The notes beneath the pieces are model-generated. The model saw only the letters and a program-made list of their open reading frames with translations, was not told the DNA's origin and searched no databases. From Alphaproteobacteria bacterium (GTDB lineage Bacteria; Pseudomonadota; Alphaproteobacteria; Sphingomonadales; Sphingomonadaceae), in assembly GCA_005882415.1 (NCBI GenBank), contig VBAE01000111.1, forward strand, positions 1 to 36,220: a DNA stretch of 36,220 nucleotides. Reading direction: 5' to 3'. Every line of letters begins with the position of its first letter. Within the stretch, counting starts at the first letter, position 1. Made by a program: the position numbers and the translations under genes. Positions 23,810-32,785 of the stretch are shown here, one piece after another.

Positions 23810-25372
23810 ATGAAATTCTGGAAGGCAGCCACGCTCGCGTGCGCGGCAGTGCTGGCCCTCGCGGGCCAGGCCAAGGCCGATTGGTTCGAGGCCCGGAGCG
23901 GCCATTTCCTCGTCTATTCGGAAGGCAAGGAGGAGGCGGTCCGCGACTTCGCGACGCGGCTGGAGCGCTTCGATGCGGGCATGCGCAAGCTGCGCGGGCT
24001 CGAGGAGCGGCAGGGCGATGCATCCAACCCCGTCATCGTCTATGTCGTCTCGGATTTGGGAGCGGTCCAGAAGCTGTGTGGCATCGGCCGGCCGGGCTCC
24101 TTCTGCCAGGGCGTCGCGGGCTTCTACCAGCCGCGCGCCGGCGGGGCGGTGATCTTCACCCCGCGCCGCTCGGGCGAGGGATCGAAGCTCGACCTCAACA
24201 GCCAGATCGTGCTGTTCCACGAATATGCCCACCATTTCATGTTCGGCAATTACGCCGCCGCCTTCCCCGCCTGGTTCGTCGAGGGCTTTGCCGAATTCCA
24301 CTCGACCGCCGAGATCGGCAAGGACGGGTCGATCGACTTCGGCCGCCCCGCCTTCCACCGCTACCGCTCGTTGCTGGCCGGGCAAATGCCGCCGCTTGTG
24401 AAGCTGATCGGCGCGACGCCGGAGAGCCTGGGCAATGAAGGCCGGGAGGCGCTCTATGCGCGCGGCTGGCTGCTCACCCATTATCTGACCTTCAGCGGCA
24501 ATCGGACGGGGCAGCTCGGCGCCTATATCAAGGCCCTGAACCAGGGGAAGCCGCCGGCCGATGCGGCCGCGAGCGCCTTTGGAAACCTGATCCTGCTCGA
24601 CCGGGAGCTCGACAAATATCTTCGGCAGCGAAAGCTCAGTTATTGGGCGATGAAGCCGCAGGGCGTTCCCGCCGTCGCCCTGCGCCGTCTGACCCCGGGC
24701 GAAGCGGCGCTGATGCCGGTGCGGATTCGCTCCGACCGCGGCGTCGACGAGAAGGCGGCGAAGCAGGTGGTGGCCGATGCCCGCCGCCTCGCCGCCGGCT
24801 TCCCGAACGATCCCGGCGCCCAGATCGCACTCGCCGAAGCCGAATATGACGTCGGCAATGACGATTCCGCCGAAGCCGCGGCCGACCGCGCCCTCGCCGC
24901 CGATCCGAAGAATCGCGAGGCCCTGCTCTACAAGGGCCGGGCCCGGGTCCGCCGCGCACAGAAGGCGAAGAGCGAGGATGCCGCGGTGTGGAAGGAGGCG
25001 CGAAGCTGGTTCGTCAAGGCCAACCGGGCCGAGCCCGACGCCGCCGAGCCGCTGATCCTGTTCTACGAGAGCTTCCACAGCCAGGGCATCCGCCCGACGG
25101 CCAACGCCATCACCGGCCTCGAGCGCGCCTACCAGCTCGCGCCGCAGGACCCGAGCCTGCGCTTCGCAATGGCGCGCGAGTTCATCACCGCGGACCGGCT
25201 GGAGGAAGCGCGGGTGGCGCTCGCGCCTCTGGCCTACGACCCCCACGCCGCGGCCGACAACGAAGCCGCCCGGCTGATCGCGCTGATCGATAAAGGCGAC
25301 AAAGCCGCGCTTCGCGCGAAGCTGGAGGAGAAACCGGCCGAGGCGAAAGAGGCGAAACAACCGCCGAAATAG
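23810..25372 (+). CDS. Exported putative metallopeptidase with TPR repeats
   Basis: ATG 23810 follows GGGAAGGGG with usable spacing. The 520-residue product has a signal peptide (MKFWKAATLACAAVLALAGQAKA). A zinc-peptidase motif HEYAH appears near residue 137 (LFHEYAHHFM), with a downstream Glu in FVEGFAEFHS that would be the third ligand, as in MA-clan gluzincins. The C-terminal half is helical and repetitive: AGFPNDPGAQIALAEAEYDV, ADRALAADPKNREALLYKG and [20 protein letters not shown] are TPR-like. Peptidase activity is inferred from the motif. A 61-bp stretch of the TPR region (25116-25176) recurs exactly, inverted, inside ribB. Confidence 0.8.
   Translation: MKFWKAATLACAAVLALAGQAKADWFEARSGHFLVYSEGKEEAVRDFATRLERFDAGMRKLRGLEERQGDASNPVIVYVVSDLGAVQKLCGIGRPGSFCQGVAGFYQPRAGGAVIFTPRRSGEGSKLDLNSQIVLFHEYAHHFMFGNYAAAFPAWFVEGFAEFHSTAEIGKDGSIDFGRPAFHRYRSLLAGQMPPLVKLIGATPESLGNEGREALYARGWLLTHYLTFSGNRTGQLGAYIKALNQGKPPADAAASAFGNLILLDRELDKYLRQRKLSYWAMKPQGVPAVALRRLTPGEAALMPVRIRSDRGVDEKAAKQVVADARRLAAGFPNDPGAQIALAEAEYDVGNDDSAEAAADRALAADPKNREALLYKGRARVRRAQKAKSEDAAVWKEARSWFVKANRAEPDAAEPLILFYESFHSQGIRPTANAITGLERAYQLAPQDPSLRFAMAREFITADRLEEARVALAPLAYDPHAAADNEAARLIALIDKGDKAALRAKLEEKPAEAKEAKQPPK
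25116..25176 (+). repeat. 61-bp inverted repeat, left arm (source copy in the TPR gene)
   Basis: This stretch encodes the TPR-like [20 protein letters not shown] and fits its gene. The reverse complement of all 61 bases is found at 26538-26598. Confidence 0.97.
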
Positions 25373-25376
25373 CCGG

Positions 25377-25540
25377 CCTCCCCATCGCCAGATGGGGAGG
25401 GGGACCAGCGGAGCTGGTGGAGGGGTGACCGGGCTAACAGGCCGGTGGCTTCCCGCGCGAACCGATGACTTCGAGCCTTGTCACCCCTCCACCACCTTCG
25501 GTGGTCCCCCTCCCCCCGAGCTTCGCTCGCGGGGAGGCAG
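25377..25540. repeat. Composite palindrome B4
   Basis: GCCTCCCCATC to CGGGGAGGC form the outer arms, with an inner body shared with B3 (GACCAGCGGAGCTGGTGG, CCTTGTCACCCCTCCACCAC) and a TCCCGCGCGAACCGATGAC block like B2. It lies between the convergent TPR gene and ribH. Confidence 0.88.
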
Positions 25541-25541
25541 C

Positions 25542-25961
25542 TTAAGCGAATCTCTGCCGCAGCTTCATCATCGCCAGCGCGGCCTTGGCAGCTTCGCCGC
25601 CTTTGTCTTTCTCGTCCGGCCTTGCCCGCGCCAAAGCCTGGGCTTCGTTCTCGACGGTCAGGATGCCGTTGCCGATGGCGAGGCCGTCGATGGTGAGGGC
25701 CATGATTCCGCGGGCGCTCTCGCCGGCGACGATCTCGAAATGATAGGTCTCGCCGCGGATCACCACGCCCAGAGCGACATAGGCGTCGAAGCGCCCGCTC
25801 TCGCTCGCCAGTGCGATCGCCGCCGGCACTTCCAGGGCGCCCGGCACCGTCACCGTCTCATGCGCATGGCCTTCCGCCTCGATCGCGGCGCGGGCACCGG
25901 CGAGGAGGAGGTCGTTCAGATGGTCGTAGAAGCGCGCCTCGACGATCAGCAGCTTCGCCAT
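25542..25961 (-). CDS. ribH: 6,7-dimethyl-8-ribityllumazine synthase
   Basis: RibH condenses the RibB product with a pyrimidine to make lumazine, the penultimate step of riboflavin synthesis. The start is ATG 25961 after GGAGG. The 139-residue product has [29 protein letters not shown], the active-site region [23 protein letters not shown], and the C-terminal GKGGEAA-like block ([19 protein letters not shown]). It shares a frame with the damaged 5' part of ribB, which is why the ORF track shows one long 486-aa ORF. It starts two bases after ribB. Confidence 0.95.
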   Translation of the reverse strand: MAKLLIVEARFYDHLNDLLLAGARAAIEAEGHAHETVTVPGALEVPAAIALASESGRFDAYVALGVVIRGETYHFEIVAGESARGIMALTIDGLAIGNGILTVENEAQALARARPDEKDKGGEAAKAALAMMKLRQRFA

Positions 25962-25963
25962 GA

Positions 25964-27002
25964 TCAATCCTCCAGCGGGATCGGCCGCTCGCCGACGATG
26001 GTGAGGCCGTAGCCGGAGAGGGCGACCGGCGTGTGGTGGGTGTTGGTGAGGAGGATCATGTCGTGGATGCCGAGCGCGGAGAGGATCTGCGCACCGCCGC
26101 CATAGTCGCGGAGCTGGTCCATGTCGCGCGGCTGCTTGCCGGAGCGCGCGTCGAGGATGTCGGAGATCGGGATCGAACGCGTGAGGGCGACGATCACCCC
26201 AGCCCCCTCCTCGCCGATCAGCTTCATCGCGCCTTTCAGGAGCCCGCCGCGGGCGTCCGCTTCCCCGAACGTGTCGGTGAACAGGCTGAGCTGGTGCATG
26301 CGGACCAGTGTCGGCTTGTCCGGGTCGATCCGGCCTTTGATCAGCGCCACCTGCTCGGTCCCGGTCGCCTTGTTGAGGAAGGACTTCGCCGTCCAGGTGC
26401 CGCCCCAGGCGCTTTCGAACTGGGCCTCGGCGGTCTGCTCGACGAGGTGGTCCTTCTTCAGCCGATAGGCGATCAGGTCGCGGATGGTGCCGATCTTCAA
26501 GCCATGGCGCTGGGCGAAGGCGACGAGGTCGTCCATCCGCGCCATTGCGAAGCGCAGGCTCGGGTCCTGCGGCGCGAGCTGGTAGGCGCGCTCGAGGCGC
26601 GACCAAGGGGAAGACGTGGCCGGGGGTGACGATATGCTCGGGTCCCTTGCCGGCATCGATCGCGACCGAGATGGTGCGGGCGCGGTCGGCGGCGGAGATG
26701 CCGGTGGTGACCCCGTCGCGCGCCTCGATGGAGGTGGTGAAGGCGGTTTCGTGGCGGGTGCCGTTGTGGCGGCTCATCAATTGCAGGCCGAGCTGGTCGA
26801 CCCGTGATTTGGCCAGCGCCAGGCAGATCAGGCCGCGCCCATGGGTGGCCATGAAGTTGATCGCGTCCGGAGTCGCCATCTGGGCCGGGATGACGAGGTC
26901 GCCCTCATTCTCCCGATCCTCGTCGTCGACCAGGATGAACATGCGCCCGTTGCGGGCCTCGTCGATCAGCTCCTCGGGGCTGGACAGGAAACCGCGCATC
27001 AT
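25964..27002 (-). pseudogene. ribB: 3,4-dihydroxy-2-butanone 4-phosphate synthase (RibB with RibA-like domain), disrupted
   Basis: RibB makes the four-carbon precursor of riboflavin. The N-terminal part is normal: [46 protein letters not shown] (residue ~135). After this the conserved stretch normally holding RAGHTEA and GVICEI is absent; a 61-bp inverted copy of the TPR gene takes its place and the frame changes. The match resumes at [26 protein letters not shown] and runs to ERPIPLED at 25964. The C-terminal GTP cyclohydrolase II-like half lacks the zinc cysteines ([15 protein letters not shown] instead of a Cys-rich loop), as known for alphaproteobacterial RibBX-type proteins. As read, the product cannot be active. 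The start overlaps the ribE stop. Confidence 0.9.
26538..26598 (-). repeat. 61-bp inverted repeat, right arm (foreign insert in ribB)
   Basis: It is an exact reverse complement of 25116-25176. In the ribB context it replaces about 117 bases expected by homology. The 3' junction reads ATGGCGCG, which both the TPR gene and an intact ribB (Met-Ala-Arg before MDD) could share, so it may be a microhomology. Confidence 0.97.
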
Positions 27003-27592
27003 CAGCCCCGCATCTCCATCATCCTGCCGATATAGCGGGCGAGGATGTCGATCTCGATATTGACCGCCCGCCCCGGCGCGATGCCTGCGAGCGTGGTCTG
27101 CTCGGCGGTGTGCGGGATGATGTTTAGGGCGAAGCGGCTCCCGTCCACCTCGTTGACGGTCAGCGACACGCCGTCGAGCGCGATCGAGCCTTTGGCGGCG
27201 ATGTAGCGGCCGAGCTCCGCCGGCGCCTCGATGACCAGCCGGGTCGAATCCCCCTCCGCCTCAGCCGACAACACGGTTCCGACGCCATCGACATGGCCGG
27301 TGACGATATGGCCGCCCAATTCGTCGCCGAGCTTCAGCGAGCGCTCGAGGTTGAGCCGCGCGCCCTCGCTCCACATGTCGGACGCGGTTCGGCGAAGCGT
27401 CTCGGCCGACACGTCGACCGCGAACCAGGCCTCACCTTTGTCGACGACGGTCAGGCACACGCCCGAACAGGCGATCGACGCGCCGAGATCGACCCCGGCC
27501 ATGTCATAGCCGCAGCCGATCCGGAGGCGCAGGTCGCCCCTTTCCTCCGTCGCGGCGATCCGCCCGACATCGGTGATGATCCCAGTGAACAT
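27002..27592 (-). CDS. ribE: Riboflavin synthase, alpha subunit
   Basis: RibE dismutates two lumazines to riboflavin. The start is ATG 27592 ([12 protein letters not shown]), the standard N-terminus; the track start at 27637 is within ribD. The two lumazine-binding barrels are visible: first [27 protein letters not shown], then [24 protein letters not shown]; linker [15 protein letters not shown]. The tail is [32 protein letters not shown]. 196 aa, full length. One base separates it from ribD, and it overlaps ribB by one base. Confidence 0.96.
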   Translation of the reverse strand: MFTGIITDVGRIAATEERGDLRLRIGCGYDMAGVDLGASIACSGVCLTVVDKGEAWFAVDVSAETLRRTASDMWSEGARLNLERSLKLGDELGGHIVTGHVDGVGTVLSAEAEGDSTRLVIEAPAELGRYIAAKGSIALDGVSLTVNEVDGSRFALNIIPHTAEQTTLAGIAPGRAVNIEIDILARYIGRMMEMRG

Positions 27593-27593
27593 G

Positions 27594-28571
27594 CTAATCC
27601 CGCTCGCGCTCGTAGACTTCCAGCCGGTCGATGCCAAGCATGCGCTGGTCGGCGAGGCGCCAGCGGCGGTGGGCGTCGGCGAGGCTGGTGAGGCCGATAT
27701 AGCCGATCGACGACTTACCCTCCCCGATCAGGATCGGCGCGCGGTAGATGAGCAGCCGGTCGACGAGGTCGGCGGTGAGGAAGGCGGACGCGGTCGCCGA
27801 GCCGCCCTCGACGAGGAGATCGTTGACGTCATGAAGCCCGTGGACCTCTTCGGGCGACGAGAGCTGGAGCCAGCCTTCGACCCCGGCGCCGCGGGTGAGC
27901 AGCGCCTTACGCGGGGAACGGTCCTCGAGGCCGGGGAGCCGGACGTCGAGCGCGGGCTTGTCCGCTTCGTACGTGCCTCGGCCGACCAGGATCATGTCGG
28001 CGGCGGCGCGCTCGCGGTGGACATGGGCGCGGCTGTCCTCGCCGGTAATCCAGCGGCTCTCACCCGAGGGAAGCGCGATTTTGCCGTCCAGGGACATTGC
28101 AAGCTTGAGCGTGATGTAGGGGCGGTCGAGCCGCATGCGAGTGAGGAAGCCGGAGAGCGAGCGTTCCGCCTCCGCCGCGCCGGGTCCGACCACAACTTCG
28201 ATCCCCGCCGCCCGAAGCCGCTCGATTCCGGCGCCGTTGGTGCGCGGGTCCGGATCGACCAGGGCGACGACAACCTTCTTCACTCCGGCTTCGACGAGCA
28301 AGTCCGCGCAGGCGGGGCCGCGTTCGCTCCGATGGGCGCAGGGTTCGAGGGTGACGTAAGCGGTGGCGCCCCGCGCCGCGTCCCCCGCTTCGGCGAGCGC
28401 CACCGCCTCGGCATGGGGGCGCCCTCCCGGCTGCGTCCACCCCTGCCCGAGGACTCGCCCGGCCTTGACGATCAGGCATCCGACATTGGGGTTGGGGGCG
28501 GTGGCGCCCCTGGCGCGGGCGCCCAAAGCGGCGGCCGCAGCCATCCAGCGCACGCCCCCGTTTCGGCTCAC
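27594..28571 (-). CDS. ribD: Bifunctional diaminohydroxyphosphoribosylaminopyrimidine deaminase / reductase
   Basis: RibD performs steps two and three of the pyrimidine branch of riboflavin synthesis. A GTG start at 28571 gives (M)SRNGGVRWMAAAAALG; the RWM block normally lies near the N-terminus, and the long upstream extension is a shadow of the preceding gene. The deaminase domain has the zinc motif HAEAVAL (His53, Glu55) with Cys78 and Cys88 in LEPCAHRSERGPACADLL. The reductase domain has PYITLKLAMSLDGKIA, SRWITGEDSRAHVH and LVEGGSATASAFL. 325 aa, no lesion. It begins two bases after the upstream membrane protein gene. Confidence 0.94.
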   Translation of the reverse strand: MSRNGGVRWMAAAAALGARARGATAPNPNVGCLIVKAGRVLGQGWTQPGGRPHAEAVALAEAGDAARGATAYVTLEPCAHRSERGPACADLLVEAGVKKVVVALVDPDPRTNGAGIERLRAAGIEVVVGPGAAEAERSLSGFLTRMRLDRPYITLKLAMSLDGKIALPSGESRWITGEDSRAHVHRERAAADMILVGRGTYEADKPALDVRLPGLEDRSPRKALLTRGAGVEGWLQLSSPEEVHGLHDVNDLLVEGGSATASAFLTADLVDRLLIYRAPILIGEGKSSIGYIGLTSLADAHRRWRLADQRMLGIDRLEVYERERD

Positions 28572-28573
28572 GC

Positions 28574-28909
28574 TCAAATGCCCAGTCTGTCCAGGTCCTT
28601 GTCGAGCTTCTGGAACTGGCGCTGGCGTTCCTTGCGCGCCGCGTCCAGCTCCGCCTGGTCCTTCTTCTGCTGGGCCTTGATTTCGGCATCGGTGCGGTCG
28701 GCGCGCCAGCTGTCGACATAGACGATCTGCTCGCCGGGCATGATGTTGGTCCGCCCGTCGGTGATGAACAGGATTATGATCCCGATCGGCATCAGGATGG
28801 CGACCCCTGCGGCGAGCCATTGGTGGGGCCGGCGCTCGGCGGCGAAGGCGCGCAGGTCCTGGAGCAGGACTCGGGGGGAAGAGGGGCGGGGAAGCGGCAT
28901 AAGGGGCAA
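28574..28909 (-). CDS. Hypothetical single-pass membrane protein, 111 aa
   Basis: A single hydrophobic helix, QWLAAGVAILMPIGIIILFI, around residues 29-48, is followed by a polar stretch (PGEQIVYVDSWRADRTDAEI) and a charged coiled-coil-like tail (QQKKDQAELDAARKERQRQF). The N-terminus is basic and probably cytoplasmic, placing the tail in the periplasm. It is transcribed between tonB and ribD with short gaps, so it belongs to this operon. No family or function recognised. Confidence 0.7.
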   Translation of the reverse strand: MPLMPLPRPSSPRVLLQDLRAFAAERRPHQWLAAGVAILMPIGIIILFITDGRTNIMPGEQIVYVDSWRADRTDAEIKAQQKKDQAELDAARKERQRQFQKLDKDLDRLGI

Positions 28910-28940
28910 GATAATCCTTCGCCGCTCCCCGCGCCAGTGT

Positions 28941-29615
28941 TTAGGCTTCGGGCAGCACCCAGCGGATGGCGTTCGTCACCTGATCCGGGATTGCGCGACC
29001 CAGATCGTCATGTGCCGGGTTGAAGCGGGCGCGCTGCTTCATCAGCCGGCAGGTGGCCGCGTCGAGCGCCGCCGATCCGCTCGACTGGGTGATCGTGCAG
29101 TTCGACACCCGGCCATTGGGATCGACCCCGAGCTTGAAGCGGGTCGTGCCCTGCTGCCCGTCCCGCTGCGCCGACGCCGGATAATCGTCGTTCGACACAT
29201 AGGAAGCGAGGTTCGCCTTGGCCCGCGCCGGCTGCACCTTGATCGCCGCCGGCGGCGTTGGCGGGAGCTGCTGCGGAGGGTCCATGCTGACCGGGCCCGC
29301 GGTATAGATGGGCAGCGGCGGCAGCGGCACCGGGTCCACCTGGACGTAGACCGGCTTCTCCACGGTGGGGACCTTCGGCGGGGTCACCGTCACCCGCTCG
29401 ATCTGCGTCCTCGGCTGCGGCTTGATCTCGTCGACGGGCGGCGGCGGCGGCTTGTCCGGCGCGATCGGGATCACCTTCAGCACTCCGAGCGGGTCGCGGA
29501 TCACCTCCATCTTGCTCAAGGCGAGCGCGGTGATCGCGGCGCCGTGCATCAGAACGACGACGGCGAGCGCGGTCGAGTTGCTACTCCTCCTGAGGGTCAA
29601 TGCTCCTTCTGTCAT
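28941..29615 (-). CDS. tonB: TonB energy transducer
   Basis: TonB carries proton-motive energy from ExbBD to outer membrane receptors. The start is ATG 29615 after AAGGAGAG; the track start at 30020 is in gltX. The 224-residue protein has a membrane anchor (STALAVVVLMHGAAITALAL), a proline-rich periplasmic spacer (PDKPPPPPVDEIKPQP, VPLPPLPIY), and the C-terminal domain with DDYPASAQRDGQQGTTRFKL, GVDPNGRVSNCTITQSSGS and RARFNPAHD. It lies upstream of the rib genes in the same direction. No exbB or exbD is in the window. Confidence 0.93.
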   Translation of the reverse strand: MTEGALTLRRSSNSTALAVVVLMHGAAITALALSKMEVIRDPLGVLKVIPIAPDKPPPPPVDEIKPQPRTQIERVTVTPPKVPTVEKPVYVQVDPVPLPPLPIYTAGPVSMDPPQQLPPTPPAAIKVQPARAKANLASYVSNDDYPASAQRDGQQGTTRFKLGVDPNGRVSNCTITQSSGSAALDAATCRLMKQRARFNPAHDDLGRAIPDQVTNAIRWVLPEA

Positions 29616-29660
29616 GGCCACTCTCCTTGTCCGGCCTCTTCTGGCTCTTGAATGAGGTGT

Positions 29661-29682
29661 TATCTCATCACAGGATGATATA
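29661..29682. promoter_or_regulatory. Imperfect palindrome in the AT-rich tonB upstream region
   Basis: TATCTCATC-ACAG-GATGATATA (one mismatch) is located 46 bases upstream of the tonB start, in the most AT-rich stretch of the window. It could be an operator, for instance for an iron or TonB regulator, but I cannot name one. Promoter boxes were not resolved. Confidence 0.4.
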
Positions 29683-29743
29683 ATATATCGTAAAGCTGTA
29701 AAGTGGTATTTTGTTCCCGCTGCAGAAGTTGCTTTTCCGGAAG

Positions 29744-31069
29744 TCAGCCGCGGAGGCGGGCGATGGCCTGGTCGCGGCCGATGAGCGGAAGAAGGGCCGC
29801 CATTTCGGGGCCGCTGTCCCGCCCCGTGAGCGCCCGGCGCAAGGGGTGGAACAACGCCTTGCCGCTCCGCCCGGTCCGTTCCTTGAGCGAAGCGACCAGG
29901 GCCGCCCAGGGCGACTCGCTCCAGTCGATCTCCCCCGCAGCCTCGGCCGCCGCTTCGAGGAAGTCGCGATCCTCCGGCGCAGGCTCCGCCTCGACATGGC
30001 CGTGGAGGATTTCCCACCACCCCGCCGCCTCGGCGACGCTCTTCAGATTGGGCCGGAGCGCCTCCCGATCCGCCTCACCCATGCCTTCGGGAAGCCGCTC
30101 AGCCACCGCCGCGTAGGGAAGCTGGTGCACCACTTTGGCGTTCAGCGCCTCGAGCTCGGCCATGTCGAACCGCGCCGGCGCCCGGCCGAAGGTGGCGAAG
30201 TCGAAGCTCTCGATCAGCGGCGCCGCGTCCGTCACCGGCTCGACCGGCAAACTCGTCCCGATCCGCGCCAGCTTGGCGAGAATGGAAATCGGCTCGATTC
30301 CCGCCTCACGAAGCGAATCCATCCCCAGCGACCCCAGCCGCTTCGACAATTTCCCCTCCGACCCGACCAGCAGCGCCTCATGCGCGAAGGCCGGCGGCGC
30401 CGCGCCCAGCGCCTCGAACATCTGCACCTGGAGCGCGGTGTTGGCGACATGGTCCTCGCCGCGGACGACATGGGTGACGCCCATCTCCACATCGTCGATC
30501 GCGCTCGGAAGCATGTAGAGCCAGCTCCCGTCCTCGCGCCGAACCACCGGATCGGACAGCAGCGAGGGATCGAAATGCTGCGGCCCCCGGATCAGGTCGT
30601 CCCACGCGATCGGCGCGTCATGGTCGAGCCGGAACCGCCAATGCGGCCGCCGCCCCTCGGCCTCCAGCCGCGCCCGCTCGTCCGCCGTCAGCGCAAGCGC
30701 CGCCCGATCGTAGACCGGCGGCCTGCCCCGCCCGAGCTGGACCTTGCGCTTCAGGTCCAGCTCCTGAGCGCTCTCATAAGCCGGATAGACTCGCCCAGCC
30801 GCCCTCAGCCGCTCGAACCCCTCCTCATAATGCGCAAAGCGGAGCGACTGCCGATGCTCCTCGTCCGCCTCCAGCCCGAGCCAGGCGAGATCCTCCCGGA
30901 TCGCCTCGACATGCGCCTGTTCGGACCGCTCCGCGTCGGTATCGTCCAGGCGAAGGATGAACCGCCCGCCGCCCTTCCTCGCCCACAGCCAATTGTGGAT
31001 CGCGGTCCGGACATTGCCGACATGGAGCCGCCCGGTCGGGGCAGGCGCAAAACGGGTGACGACGCTCAT
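29744..31069 (-). CDS. gltX: Glutamate--tRNA ligase
   Basis: GltX charges tRNA-Glu (and in many alphaproteobacteria also tRNA-Gln, which is then amidated). The class I HIGH-like motif is PAPTGRLHVGN at residues 9-19 and the KMSKS-like motif GKLSKRLGS near residue 238. Other family blocks: LRLDDTDAERS, RRPHWRFRLDH, MLPSAIDDVEMGVTHVVRGEDH. At 441 residues it is full length with no lesion. Alphaproteobacteria often carry two gltX paralogues; this one is the shorter type. Confidence 0.96.
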   Translation of the reverse strand: MSVVTRFAPAPTGRLHVGNVRTAIHNWLWARKGGGRFILRLDDTDAERSEQAHVEAIREDLAWLGLEADEEHRQSLRFAHYEEGFERLRAAGRVYPAYESAQELDLKRKVQLGRGRPPVYDRAALALTADERARLEAEGRRPHWRFRLDHDAPIAWDDLIRGPQHFDPSLLSDPVVRREDGSWLYMLPSAIDDVEMGVTHVVRGEDHVANTALQVQMFEALGAAPPAFAHEALLVGSEGKLSKRLGSLGMDSLREAGIEPISILAKLARIGTSLPVEPVTDAAPLIESFDFATFGRAPARFDMAELEALNAKVVHQLPYAAVAERLPEGMGEADREALRPNLKSVAEAAGWWEILHGHVEAEPAPEDRDFLEAAAEAAGEIDWSESPWAALVASLKERTGRSGKALFHPLRRALTGRDSGPEMAALLPLIGRDQAIARLRG

Positions 31070-31109
31070 CGCCGCCGCCTAGGCTCTGCCCCGGCGAGGG
31101 GCAAGCCGC

Positions 31110-31637
31110 TCAGCGCTTCGGCACGCCCGAGCGCTCGAGTGTCCCTATGAGGTCGGCGGCCCCCTCCTCGCCCAGCACATGCCGCGGCAGGAAGAAGAAG
31201 AGATTGTCGTTGAACAGAAGCAGGACCGCGCTTCGCCCCGCACCCCATTGGTGGAAATCCGACCAGGCATAACGTCCGCTCGACTTCGCCGTGGTGAGCG
31301 TGAGCCCCTCGTCGGACCAGCGATAGTGGAAGTCCTCCCGCATCGGCTTGTGCTGGCGATACAGCCGGGCCGCGCGCCGCGGAAAATGCCAGAGGGCGAG
31401 CGCGTAGACGGTCAGCAACAGCAGGCCCATGGCCAGGAAACCGGCCGCTGCAGCCAACGCCCCTTCGAGGATGCCGTATTCAGTAAGGCCGACCCATCCG
31501 GAGGCGAGAGTCACCGCGCCCACGCTCAGCATCCTTCGGCGCCACGCCCAGCGGCTCGTCAGGTACAGCCGCAGCCAGTCGCGATTGGCCGCGACATAGT
31601 CCGCCTCCGTCGCCTCGACCGTCACCTCTCCCGCCAT
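31110..31637 (-). CDS. YcxB-like membrane protein
   Basis: The start is ATG 31637 with GGGAG upstream; the track start at 31763 overlaps prs. The 175-residue product opens [21 protein letters not shown], has two hydrophobic helices ([16 protein letters not shown] and [21 protein letters not shown]), and a C-terminal domain [30 protein letters not shown] like the YcxB-like family (PF14317 type). Function unknown. Divergent from prs, 79 bases between starts. Confidence 0.8.
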   Translation of the reverse strand: MAGEVTVEATEADYVAANRDWLRLYLTSRWAWRRRMLSVGAVTLASGWVGLTEYGILEGALAAAAGFLAMGLLLLTVYALALWHFPRRAARLYRQHKPMREDFHYRWSDEGLTLTTAKSSGRYAWSDFHQWGAGRSAVLLLFNDNLFFFLPRHVLGEEGAADLIGTLERSGVPKR

Positions 31638-31655
31638 GTCCACTCCCGCTGCCCC

Positions 31656-31684
31656 TTGCCGCACCTCACTAGCGCAATCTAAGG
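31656..31684 (+). promoter_or_regulatory. Possible sigma-70 type promoter of prs
   Basis: TTGCCG and CTAAGG separated by 17 bases, followed by the prs leader. The -10 match is weak. Confidence 0.35.
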
Positions 31685-31716
31685 AGGCGGCAACGGGGCG
31701 CCTGAGGAACAAGCAT

Positions 31717-32652
<936 letters not shown>

Positions 32653-32653
32653 C

Positions 32654-32682
32654 TTGCGCGAGAGGGCGCCTCCCTCTATAGG
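32654..32682 (+). promoter_or_regulatory. Promoter of rpmI-rplT, overlapping two alternative hairpins
   Basis: TTGCGC and TATAGG with a 17-base spacer. The spacer can form AGAGGG-CGCCT-CCCTCT, while GGCGCC at 32665 and 32681 can form a second, mutually exclusive stem. The predicted transcription start is near 32690, giving a leader of about 95 bases before rpmI. Confidence 0.55.
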
Positions 32683-32785
32683 CGCCGCTTCTTTCCAGCT
32701 TTGGAAGATTCGAACCGCCCGGCCATCAAGGGCTGCCGTGGCTGTTCTCAACCGTCCGCCCCCCGTGGTGGCCAAGGAGACGAAA

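Noticed and set aside
28910-28940. FMN riboswitch upstream of the rib genes
   Set aside because: Only 31 bases lie between tonB and the next gene and two between that gene and ribD; no conserved RFN element was seen.
29711-31150. 479-aa plus-strand ORF across gltX
   Set aside because: Antisense of an intact, full-length gltX.
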